Shown: positions 7,287 to 13,934 of the stretch, piece by piece
Numbering within the stretch: the stretch's first letter is position 1
Layout: every line of letters starts with the position of its first letter
Position numbers and translations under genes: made by a program
Notes under the pieces: model-generated
Database searches by the model: none
What the model was told of the DNA's origin: nothing
What the model saw: only the letters and a program-made list of their open reading frames with translations
Source of the DNA: Lysobacteraceae bacterium
GTDB lineage: Bacteria; Pseudomonadota; Gammaproteobacteria; DSM-19610
NCBI GenBank assembly: GCA_020201295.1
Contig: JAIVHA010000132.1
Location: forward strand, 1-13,934
Direction of reading: 5' to 3'
Length of the DNA: 13,934 nucleotides

Positions 7287-9442
7287 ACCCGCTCTCCTTC
7301 CAGGAGAAAGGCCGGCTCGGGACCTGACAGGCTGACCCTGGGAAAGGGTGCGGGTGCCATGGCGCGCACATGGAGTTCGAACGGGTGCCAACCGCTCCCC
7401 AGCGACACGGCGATGCGGACGCCCCCCCGTTCCTTCCCCAGGGTCTCAGCCAGCAGGACCTCACCCCCGATACTCAGGCTTACCTCCCCCTCGGCTTCCA
7501 GCACGAGTTCATACAAGCCCGTCGCCCGGGTTTCGAACCGCCCCAGGTACTGACTGGCTTCCGGACGCAGGCTGCGCCACTCCCTGGGACCGATGCCACC
7601 ATCCAGGCCCTCCAGCACGAGACGATGTTCCGTATCATCGACCTGGCGCACCCTGGCCTGCAGGCCGGCCGGGGTGGATTCTCCTGCCGGCACCGGATGC
7701 ACCAGGGGCGGCAGGACGCGCAAGGACAAGGGCATGCTGCGTGCACGTGCGCCATCGGGGTACTGCGCCTCGGCCCACAGGCTGGTCATTCCTTGTCCCA
7801 GTTGGCTCACCGGCACACCGGCTTGCCATTGCCCCTCTCTCACCCTGACCTCTGCCAACTCACGCGTACCCTGGTACAGACGTATGCCGGTCGCCCCGGC
7901 AGCCCGACCGGATAGTTGCAAGGTCTCTCCATGGGGAACCTGCCCCCGATCCGCGTGCAGGGAAACCTGCCGTTCCCGGTTGTTTACCTGTACGAACCAG
8001 CGTCGGTAGGAACGGGTCTCGATTGGCCCGGCGGCCACCGCCACCAGGCGCAGTTCATGAGCACCATCGGCCAGGGTCCGGGTATCCAGGGCCACGGTCT
8101 CTCCGGGACCAGCCTCTGCGTGGGGCGCACCATCGATCCATATCTCTACCCGATCCAGGGTTTCACCGGGCAGCAGACGCGCGATCGGCTGAAGCGACAC
8201 CTCGCCCCGCCAGGCCTGCGTCACCTCCGGAGACGCCAGTTCCAGTTCGGCAAAACGGGCAAAGGGCCGTGCCAGGGGATCGCCCACCACGATCAGCTGG
8301 TAGGGGGAAGCCAGGCTCTGGTAGAAGGCCTCGGCGAGGGAGCTGCCATCGGCGTAGTAGCGATGCAGCTGGGGCACGGGAAATTTCTCGATGAAGCTGA
8401 AGGGTTCCTGCACGGCGCCACTGGAACCGGCCGCGCCATGGCGAAGAAACTCACTGAGCTTGGTCTGCGCAGCATGGGAAAAATGCCCGCCGTAACTGGT
8501 AAAGGATTCGGCAATGGCCCCGGGCAGCAGGCGGCTGCCGGAACCCTCCCACTCGAACAGGCGCGTGCCCGCCACCAGGCCGATGATGTCGGTGCGGTTA
8601 TGGGGAATACGACCGTCCTGGCCGCGTTGACCCTGGGCGATGATCTCCACCGCCCGCCCCCGCTCCTGCATGGCCTTCACCAGCGCGGGGAACAGGGGCT
8701 GGCGCACGCGGCTGCGGATGTTACGGTTTTCCATCAGGTACACGGTGCCCTCGGGATGGGTACCATCAGCACTGGCGGCACTGCCAAGGTAGGCGAGCAT
8801 TTCCGGCAGGCTGTTACCGCGCACGCCGTCATACCCCAGCATGACGGAAAGGTAATAACGATCGAAACTCGAACCCGTTGCCTGCGGGTGCCCCTGCCGC
8901 CAGGAATGACGGCTATGGAATGCACGGCTGGGCTCGAAGCCGATTCCGTCACCACGCTCATTCTTGCGTGGCAATCGGAAATATTGGTTGGCGTGCGGCT
9001 GCAGATAACCAATGTCCATGGCCGCCACCCGGTGCAGGAAATAGGTCAGGCCCGTGAGCGAGCCCACGCTGCCAACCCGCTTGTGCGGTTCACGACCGGC
9101 CCGCTGCAGGTCGCGGCTGAAATCCACTCCATAGGGAAAGCCTGCCGAGTAGGCGATGAGGTCGATCCTTTCTCCCAGGCCGGTCTTGATCAAATGGTTG
9201 CGGATGGGGTCGAGGATATGGCGGCGGAAGGTCTCGATGTCGAGCGTGTCACCCACCGGGATATGACGCAGCCAGAGTACCTGCCGTTCCGGAAGCTCGC
9301 GCAGGCGGATGTATTCATTGGCCACCGCCAGGGAGATGGCCGAATCCGCATTGACCACCAGCAAGGTGGTCTCGGGACTACCGCCGGACCAGCCGGGTGG
9401 CGGAATCAGGAGTAACAGCACCAGCAGGAAAGTCCGAAACAT
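7262..9442 (-). CDS. Secreted TIGR03790-like protein with Ig-like and PA14-like C-terminal regions
   Basis: A 726-residue exported protein, with a signal peptide (FRTFLLVLLLLIPPPGWSG) at the N-terminus. Residues about 25-400 match my memory of the TIGR03790 family: TLLVVNADSAISLAVANEYI, ELPERQVLWL, GERIDLIAYSAGFPYGVDFS, then GAIAESFTSYGG, HGAAGSSGAVQEP (about 335-347) and SPYQLIVVGDPLARPF. The family's function is unknown to me. A caspase/gingipain-like fold is a possibility. The middle looks Ig-like (VEIWIDGAPHAE, ADGAHELRLVAV). The last ~120 residues (GLYELVLEAEGEVSLSIGG, SGWHPFELHVRA) resemble a PA14 carbohydrate-binding sandwich. The chain has no cysteine. I chose the ATG at 9442, preceded by GGTGAGA, over an in-frame GTG at 9454 inside that site. 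It is last in the - strand operon, 24 bases after the GT4 gene. Confidence 0.8.
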   Translation of the reverse strand: MFRTFLLVLLLLIPPPGWSGGSPETTLLVVNADSAISLAVANEYIRLRELPERQVLWLRHIPVGDTLDIETFRRHILDPIRNHLIKTGLGERIDLIAYSAGFPYGVDFSRDLQRAGREPHKRVGSVGSLTGLTYFLHRVAAMDIGYLQPHANQYFRLPRKNERGDGIGFEPSRAFHSRHSWRQGHPQATGSSFDRYYLSVMLGYDGVRGNSLPEMLAYLGSAASADGTHPEGTVYLMENRNIRSRVRQPLFPALVKAMQERGRAVEIIAQGQRGQDGRIPHNRTDIIGLVAGTRLFEWEGSGSRLLPGAIAESFTSYGGHFSHAAQTKLSEFLRHGAAGSSGAVQEPFSFIEKFPVPQLHRYYADGSSLAEAFYQSLASPYQLIVVGDPLARPFARFAELELASPEVTQAWRGEVSLQPIARLLPGETLDRVEIWIDGAPHAEAGPGETVALDTRTLADGAHELRLVAVAAGPIETRSYRRWFVQVNNRERQVSLHADRGQVPHGETLQLSGRAAGATGIRLYQGTRELAEVRVREGQWQAGVPVSQLGQGMTSLWAEAQYPDGARARSMPLSLRVLPPLVHPVPAGESTPAGLQARVRQVDDTEHRLVLEGLDGGIGPREWRSLRPEASQYLGRFETRATGLYELVLEAEGEVSLSIGGEVLLAETLGKERGGVRIAVSLGSGWHPFELHVRAMAPAPFPRVSLSGPEPAFLLEGERVRQASPGP

Positions 9443-9448
9443 GGGGTG

Positions 9449-9455
9449 TCTCACC
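9449..9455 (-). promoter_or_regulatory. Ribosome binding site that decides the start at 9442
   Basis: On the - strand GGTGAGA lies 6 bases before the ATG at 9442. The competing in-frame GTG (9454-9452) is part of this same motif, so initiation at the ATG is the better reading and shortens the longest open frame by four residues. Confidence 0.6.
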
Positions 9456-9466
9456 GGGTTGCCCGC

Positions 9467-10606
9467 CTACAAGGCAGCGGTTCTCTCCGCCACCCGCTCC
9501 CAGGCCAGTTCGCGCTCGGCACGTATGCGCCCGGCCTCGGCCAGGCACTGGCGCAGATCCTCGTCGCCAAGCAGACGGGCCAGGGCTCGGGTTACGGCTT
9601 CCGAGTCCCCGCCATCCACCCGCAGGCCGGTTTCCCCGTCCAGTACCGCTGCACCGGTGCCGCCCGCCTGGCCCGCCAGGGATGGCGTGCCGCAGGCCGC
9701 CGCTTCCACGAACACCATGCCGAAGCCCTCCGTGTCGCCGTCGATTTCCCGGTTGGGCATGGCGAACAGCGCAGCGGCGCAATACCAGCGCGGCAGGTCA
9801 CCCGGCTCCACATGGCCGAGCAGGTGCACCCGTTCGGACACGCCCTGTTCCAGCGCCAGCGTGCGCAGGTAGTCGTGGTCCTCGCCGATGCCGATGATGG
9901 CATAGTGTACATCCAGGCCATCGCGCAGCAGCACCGGCAGGGCGCGGATGACCTGGTCGAAACCCTTGCGCCGGCTCAGGCGACCCACGGACAGGATGAG
10001 TTTCTGTTCGGTTCCCAGCCCGAGCCCCTGGCGCAGGTCCGCCGTCTCATGGCCGGGATGGAAGCGTTCCAGGTCCACTCCGGGGTGAATGATGTGGATG
10101 CGCGTCGGCTCCACACCCAGTTCCAGCAGGCGTGCACGGGTGAAATCACTGTTGGCGATGACCCGGTCCGCGCGTCGGTAGGCGTACGCCATGGCCTTGA
10201 GGCGCCGCGGCGAGCGCCGCCAGGTGGTGATCTCCTCGCCATGGGCATAGATCACCAGGGGCAGGTGCAACAGCCGGGCAAGATGCACCCCCACCCAACC
10301 CTCGGGCAACACCCGGCCTGCATGAATGGCATCGAAGCGGTGACGCAGGCCGAGCCACAGCCCCTTGAATAGCAGCTTGCTGTAGATAGGCAGCGATGAA
10401 GGCCGCAGCCAGCGCGACTGATACAGGCGCAGGCGATGTACCTGGTTGGCATGATCCCGATCATGGGCCTCGCTACCGGGCACCCGGGCCGTAAGGATAT
10501 GGGTGCCGCGATCGCCAAGTCGTCGATAGACCTCGTCGAACCACACCGCCGTGCCACCCTTGGTGGGCAGGAACAGCTCACTGATGACCAGGTAACGCCG
10601 CTTCAT
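9467..10606 (-). CDS. Glycosyltransferase family 4
   Basis: A 379-residue GT-B retaining sugar transferase acting on the cytoplasmic side. The N-terminal half has the acceptor-side pattern ELFLPTKGGTAVWFDEVYRR, then HAGRVLPEGW, YAHGEEI and ANSDFTRARLLELG. The linker is IHPGVDLERFHPG. The C-terminal half shows LSVGRLSRRKGFDQVI, GHVEPGDLPRWY and the EX7E motif EGFGMVFVE (E293 and E301), followed by AAACGTPSLAG, the standard donor-binding region of family 4. The length is typical. The open frame extends 54 codons further upstream, but that stretch is Ala/Gly/Pro-rich and overlaps the neighbouring gene. The ATG at 10606 starts exactly at the conserved MKRRYLVISE and overlaps the upstream TGA as ATGA, a classic coupling junction. 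The sugar and linkage are unknown. Confidence 0.93.
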   Translation of the reverse strand: MKRRYLVISELFLPTKGGTAVWFDEVYRRLGDRGTHILTARVPGSEAHDRDHANQVHRLRLYQSRWLRPSSLPIYSKLLFKGLWLGLRHRFDAIHAGRVLPEGWVGVHLARLLHLPLVIYAHGEEITTWRRSPRRLKAMAYAYRRADRVIANSDFTRARLLELGVEPTRIHIIHPGVDLERFHPGHETADLRQGLGLGTEQKLILSVGRLSRRKGFDQVIRALPVLLRDGLDVHYAIIGIGEDHDYLRTLALEQGVSERVHLLGHVEPGDLPRWYCAAALFAMPNREIDGDTEGFGMVFVEAAACGTPSLAGQAGGTGAAVLDGETGLRVDGGDSEAVTRALARLLGDEDLRQCLAEAGRIRAERELAWERVAERTAAL

Positions 10607-11844
10607 GCGGGTATTCCCGCCCGCCGCGCCGGCGCGGCGCTCAACCACCACAACAGGGCGGCCGGCAGCGCCAGGCCCGATAGCCAGGCCAGTTTGCGCA
10701 AGCGCGGCAGCGCGGCCAGGCGCCGAAGCCATAGGTGCAGGCGTATCCACCGGCTGTGCACGCACCACTCGGCGGGGCGATCACGATACAACCGGGCGAG
10801 CTCCCGTGGACTCAGAAAACGCAGATCAGGACAGTCGCGCAGGGCATCGGCCAGCAGGGTATCCAGCTGTGCCAGGCTGTGCTCGAAATCCGTTTCCGAC
10901 CCGACGAAGTTGCTGCGATGGGTCTCCAGCAGCGCCGGCCGCGCCAATCGGAAACGCCGCCGCGCCTCTGCCAGGACCTTGGCGGGCGCGTGACCCCTGA
11001 GGGGTTCGAAATAGATATCCCGCACCAGGTAGAGCGCCATGGGGCCCGCCGACTCGCCATTATGGATGCTGGCTTCCACCCCTGTGGGTTGGCCCGTCGC
11101 ATCGCGACCCGTGTAGCGCCGTCCCGGGGTGATGATCACCTCGATGCCGGCCGCCATCCAGGCCGTTTCCACCGTTCGGGTCCAGATGAAGGTAGGCGGT
11201 ACCGCCACCCGGGGTGCGGACTGAAAAATCCGCTGGAAGGCCTTGGTTTCCTCGCGCACGGCACGGCCGATGCTGTCGGCATCCAGGGTACCGGAGGGCA
11301 ATTGCGCGCCATCCACCCAGCGGCTTTGCAAAGCGGGCGGCAGGTCCTCATAGGCGGGGAATTCCTGGTCCAGCAACCAGGAGCGCAGACTCGCATCGTC
11401 CCGTGCGGCACGCAACAGCGCCGGCGGCCAGTAATGCTCCATGCCGTGCAGCTGCAGGGCGAACACGCCCCGGGTGGCACCCCGCTCCATGGCCGCCAGC
11501 ACAGCGGCGCAGCGCGCATCATCCAGCTCGAGGCGTCGGTAGTCCTGCAAACTACCCGCGCGCATGGCCGCGCTGTCGGGCACCGCCAGCACCAGGCCCA
11601 GGGTCATCAGGGCCGGGTGGTCCGCCTTGTCCCGGTGCCGTGCCAGGGTATCGGCGAGGGCCGTGAGGCGCTCGCCGTGCAGCGCTGGGCCCGGTCCCCA
11701 GTCGTCACTTTCGATAATGAGCACCGGGTGGCGCAGCATCGGTTCTTTCCAGTGCCGGCACAAAGAGGTGCGCCAGGTCCAGAGCAGGACCGCCCAGGCC
11801 AGCAGCATCAGCAGTGCCGGCAGCAGGACGAATTCAGGCCCCAT
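10603..11844 (-). CDS. NodB/CE4-like polysaccharide deacetylase, membrane-anchored at both ends
   Basis: A 413-residue protein that I read as a divergent polysaccharide deacetylase. HPVLIIESDDWG (D47, D48) matches NodB motif 1. FALQLHGMEHYW holds an H-x3-H pair (H133, H137), the usual zinc ligands with Asp48. VAVPPTFIWTRTVETAWMAAG followed by ITPGRRYTG resembles the later substrate-groove motif, and LLETHRSNFVG a final His motif. It should remove N- or O-acetyl groups from a sugar. A hydrophobic helix lies at residues 5-24 and another near the C-terminus (LAWLSGLALPAALLWWL). Basic residues flank the inner sides of both. The ATG at 11844 overlaps the upstream stop by 11 bases. A longer frame to 12015 is a shadow of the sulfotransferase gene. 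Family assignment is by motif only, and overall similarity to characterised deacetylases looks low. Confidence 0.75.
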   Translation of the reverse strand: MGPEFVLLPALLMLLAWAVLLWTWRTSLCRHWKEPMLRHPVLIIESDDWGPGPALHGERLTALADTLARHRDKADHPALMTLGLVLAVPDSAAMRAGSLQDYRRLELDDARCAAVLAAMERGATRGVFALQLHGMEHYWPPALLRAARDDASLRSWLLDQEFPAYEDLPPALQSRWVDGAQLPSGTLDADSIGRAVREETKAFQRIFQSAPRVAVPPTFIWTRTVETAWMAAGIEVIITPGRRYTGRDATGQPTGVEASIHNGESAGPMALYLVRDIYFEPLRGHAPAKVLAEARRRFRLARPALLETHRSNFVGSETDFEHSLAQLDTLLADALRDCPDLRFLSPRELARLYRDRPAEWCVHSRWIRLHLWLRRLAALPRLRKLAWLSGLALPAALLWWLSAAPARRAGIPA

Positions 11845-12808
11845 AGAGGGCCCCGGCGCGGCTGGCATGGGTGATGCGCAACACCCGGTCGATATCTTCG
11901 CTGGGAAGCTGTTTTTCCCAACTGCGGGCCGCCTGCGCCGGGTCCCGAAAGACACTGTAGTAGCTGTCACTGTTGCTGTCGGTACTGCGTTGCACGAAGT
12001 CCTCGGTCTGCGCATCCCAGGGCAGCTCCGTGGCCGCGAACAACCGGCGGTAGCCCGCGAGCGGATTCGCGCACAGGTCCTCGTAACGCACCCGGGTACA
12101 GCCGGCCAGGCCAGCCGTGTCGGCCATGGCCTTTTCGTTGTACAACACCCAGCGCCAGGCGAGCCGTTCCACGGGCAGCTGGGCGCGCAAGGTGTCCAGG
12201 TTCAAGCCATGTGCGCGGGCCGCTTCGGTGGCCAGTAGCAGCTCGAAAATACCGTAATCCTCGCTGGCCGGCACGTCACCGCCCAATCGGCCCTGGGACT
12301 CGCCACGCAGCACCGAGGATACATAGCCACAGGGGTGGCGCAGGATATGTACCGCATGACAATCGGGCAGCAGGTGTGCAATCACCCCCAGGCGGCCCAG
12401 GGACTCGATGGACTTCCACACCAGGTAGGCGCGGTCCCTGTATTGGCGGTCGATCATGGCGGGCAGCGGGAATTCCACTTTGCCCATCCGGCCCGCGGCC
12501 TTGCCCGCCAACAGCAACAGGCGTCGTAGCTGGAAGGCCAGGGGACCCTGGTAATCCTTGGGAAACAGGGGCAGCTTGCCCGTCACCCGCGCCGAGGTGG
12601 TGCCGGGCAGGGCGGCAGTGAAATCTTCCACCAGGGCGCGATACTGTTCCGCGTTGGCCGGTTCGGGAAACAGCGGCATGGCATCCAGGGTGCCAAAACT
12701 GTCCGGCTCATGGCGATACAGGGTGCGTGGGTGGCTGTCAAACACCTTGCCCAGCCAGGTGGTGCCGGAACGGGGCATGCCGAACAGCAAAATGGTACGC
12801 AGGTCCAT
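11834..12808 (-). CDS. Sulfotransferase family protein (second clear copy)
   Basis: A 324-residue soluble protein predicted to transfer sulfate from PAPS. The 5'-phosphosulfate loop is almost at the N-terminus, ILLFGMPRSGTTWLGK (residues 6-21). This is textbook for the family and confirms the ATG at 12808, although the frame is open to 12916 inside the upstream gene. The 3'-phosphate region is VHILRHPCGYVSSVLRG (R157, S164-S165). Later VRYEDLCANP matches the conserved RYEDL segment near the C-terminal half. The length is normal. It starts one base after the stop of the asparagine-synthase-like gene, and its stop overlaps the deacetylase start, so it belongs to a tightly coupled operon. It differs clearly from the + strand sulfotransferase (different loop context and no extended N-terminus), which argues against recent duplication. 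The acceptor is not known, and a glycan hydroxyl is inferred from context. Confidence 0.92.
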   Translation of the reverse strand: MDLRTILLFGMPRSGTTWLGKVFDSHPRTLYRHEPDSFGTLDAMPLFPEPANAEQYRALVEDFTAALPGTTSARVTGKLPLFPKDYQGPLAFQLRRLLLLAGKAAGRMGKVEFPLPAMIDRQYRDRAYLVWKSIESLGRLGVIAHLLPDCHAVHILRHPCGYVSSVLRGESQGRLGGDVPASEDYGIFELLLATEAARAHGLNLDTLRAQLPVERLAWRWVLYNEKAMADTAGLAGCTRVRYEDLCANPLAGYRRLFAATELPWDAQTEDFVQRSTDSNSDSYYSVFRDPAQAARSWEKQLPSEDIDRVLRITHASRAGALYGA

Positions 12809-12809
12809 G

Positions 12810-13934
12810 TCAGGGATTCTCGCGGGCCGCCAGCCACTGTTCCAGCATGAGCAGGGTCCAGACCATGGTGCCGTAATAGGCCGCATGTTCGGCCTGGTGA
12901 CGACCCAACAGTTCATCGATGAATTCGGGGCGCACGATGCCGCGTCCCTTGAGACTGGCCAGGTTGTCGCCGGTGAGTTCGCGCAGGCCGCGGTGTTCCA
13001 CCAGCCAGAGACCGAAAGGCAGGCCGAAACCCTGTTTTTTCTTGGTGAGGATCTCCGGCGGCAGGAATCCCTGCAGCGCCTCCTTGAACAGATGGCGCAG
13101 CCGGGTACCCTTGACCTTCTCCCGGGGCGGAAGACAGGCGGAGAAGGCCATCAGCTCGTCGTCCAGGAAGGGAAAGGCCACCTCGATGCCGGCCAGGTCG
13201 CAGGCACCGGTCACCTTGGGCAGATCGCTGTCCGCCAGGGTGAAGCGCATGTCCACCGCCAGCATGCGATTGAGCATATGGCCGGCATGGGCGCCGTGAT
13301 AGGTTTCCCGCAACAGCTCCATGGGCACGGCGCGATCGATGCGCGCCAGGTACGCATCGCTGAGAATGCGTTCCGGCCCCAGCCGATCCAGCAGATTGTA
13401 AGTCTCCATGCGCTCCGGCATGGGCAGGCGCGCCTGACGCACATAGTTGCCGAGCTTGCGCATGGGCCCCAGGTTTCCCAATGGCGAAGCGAGCAACAGG
13501 GGCTCGACCATGCCACGCCGCAGCAAGGCAGGCACACGTTCATACCAGGCGAACATCTGCTGCTTGGCATAACGATAATTTCCGCCGAACAGTTCATCGC
13601 CGCCATCACCGGCCAGCAGGCGCTCGATACCGTCCTCCCTGGCCATGCGCGCGCAATAGTAGGCGGGCACGGCCGAGGCATTGGCGAAAGGCTGGTCGAA
13701 ATGTGCCGCAACCCGGGGCACGCCGTCCACCACATCCTCGGCGGTTACATAGTATTCATGATGCTCGGTACCGAAATGGCGCGCCACCAGGCGCGCGTAT
13801 TCCATTTCATCGTAGCCTGGCACATCAAAGCCGATGGAATAGGTGCGAGCCGGTGCATCCTGTACCTGGCCGAGCATGCCGCTCACGGTGGAACTGTCGG
13901 TGCCACCACTCAGGAAAGCGCCTACCTGTACATC
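12810..13934 (-). CDS. Asparagine synthase-like amidotransferase, synthetase domain (N-terminus outside window)
   Basis: The visible part is 374 residues, running from the right edge to a TGA at 12812-12810. It starts in the ATP pyrophosphatase loop FLSGGTDSSTV (residues 7-17 of the fragment) and continues with YSIGFDVPGYDEMEYARLVA, FDQPFANASAVPAYY and LLAGDGGDELFGGN (D110-G118). The C-terminal KKQGFGLPFGLWL is also typical of asparagine synthase B-type enzymes. The N-terminal glutaminase domain, which should carry Cys2, would lie to the right and cannot be checked. Such proteins are common in exopolysaccharide clusters, where they are thought to amidate a sugar carboxylate or act in polymer assembly rather than make asparagine. 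That role is inferred here from neighbours only. The open frame begins at the window edge, so the GTG at 13886 is not a real start. The stop lies one base before the sulfotransferase ATG. Confidence 0.9.
   Translation of the reverse strand, partial: DVQVGAFLSGGTDSSTVSGMLGQVQDAPARTYSIGFDVPGYDEMEYARLVARHFGTEHHEYYVTAEDVVDGVPRVAAHFDQPFANASAVPAYYCARMAREDGIERLLAGDGGDELFGGNYRYAKQQMFAWYERVPALLRRGMVEPLLLASPLGNLGPMRKLGNYVRQARLPMPERMETYNLLDRLGPERILSDAYLARIDRAVPMELLRETYHGAHAGHMLNRMLAVDMRFTLADSDLPKVTGACDLAGIEVAFPFLDDELMAFSACLPPREKVKGTRLRHLFKEALQGFLPPEILTKKKQGFGLPFGLWLVEHRGLRELTGDNLASLKGRGIVRPEFIDELLGRHQAEHAAYYGTMVWTLLMLEQWLAARENP

Noticed and set aside
5850..7391. 513-codon open frame on the - strand
   Set aside because: It is antisense to the flippase. 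The translation is rich in Gly/Gln/Ala/His with no hydrophobic or domain pattern, as expected for a shadow of a membrane-protein gene.
7916..9415. 499-codon open frame on the + strand
   Set aside because: It is antisense to the TIGR03790-like gene, which has a signal peptide, family motifs and a ribosome binding site. The + frame shows none of these.
9446..10372. 308-codon open frame on the + strand
   Set aside because: It is antisense to the GT4 gene with its intact EX7E motif, and shows no domain pattern of its own.
10607..10768. 54-codon N-terminal extension of the GT4 gene
   Set aside because: Low-complexity Ala/Gly/Pro sequence overlapping the upstream gene. The ATG at 10606 sits at the conserved N-terminus and in an ATGA coupling junction.
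10735..11874. 379-codon open frame on the + strand
   Set aside because: It is antisense to the deacetylase-like gene. There is no plausible ribosome binding site and no recognisable motif.
1..13934. tRNA, rRNA, CRISPR arrays, insertion sequences or long direct repeats
   Set aside because: None was seen on reading both strands. The window is almost entirely filled by protein genes.

Overview
This window holds a dense, GC-rich block of surface-polysaccharide genes with no RNA genes, mobile elements or CRISPR arrays that I could find. Codon use, compact overlapping genes and protein families fit a Gram-negative proteobacterium, probably a gammaproteobacterium. That assignment is an inference from general character only. 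No gap between genes exceeds about 65 bases.

The left half (1-7283) is read on the + strand. It begins with the tail of a probable sulfotransferase. It continues with a glycosyltransferase resembling animal-type beta-1,4-GalNAc transferases (139-927), a sulfotransferase (993-1949), a family 2 glycosyltransferase whose start abuts the previous stop (1950-2864), and a secreted TPR-type protein with conserved-looking Cys/His residues (2912-3577). It ends with a five-helix membrane protein carrying a periplasmic sulfatase-fold domain (3611-5791) and a Wzx-like polysaccharide flippase (5817-7283).

The right half (7262-13934) is read on the - strand. In transcription order it holds an asparagine-synthase-like amidotransferase (cut by the right edge), a second clear sulfotransferase, a membrane-anchored NodB/CE4-like deacetylase, a GT4 glycosyltransferase, and a large secreted TIGR03790-like protein with a C-terminal beta-sandwich region. 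The junctions are a 1-base gap, an 11-base overlap, a 4-base overlap and a 24-base gap, so this is almost certainly one translationally coupled operon.

The two operons converge and overlap by 22 bases. A perfect 8-bp inverted repeat there contains both stop codons.

Taken together, the genes suggest assembly of a lipid-linked glycan by several glycosyltransferases. The glycan would be decorated by sulfation (two or three sulfotransferases), deacetylation, possible amidation, and possibly a phospho-group transfer by the sulfatase-fold protein, whose nucleophile position is Thr instead of Cys/Ser. The flippase would then export it. The most interesting points are the Thr-nucleophile enzyme, the eukaryote-like GalNAc-transferase next to a sulfotransferase, the cysteine-free TIGR03790-like protein, and the predicted cytoplasmic-facing topology of the deacetylase.
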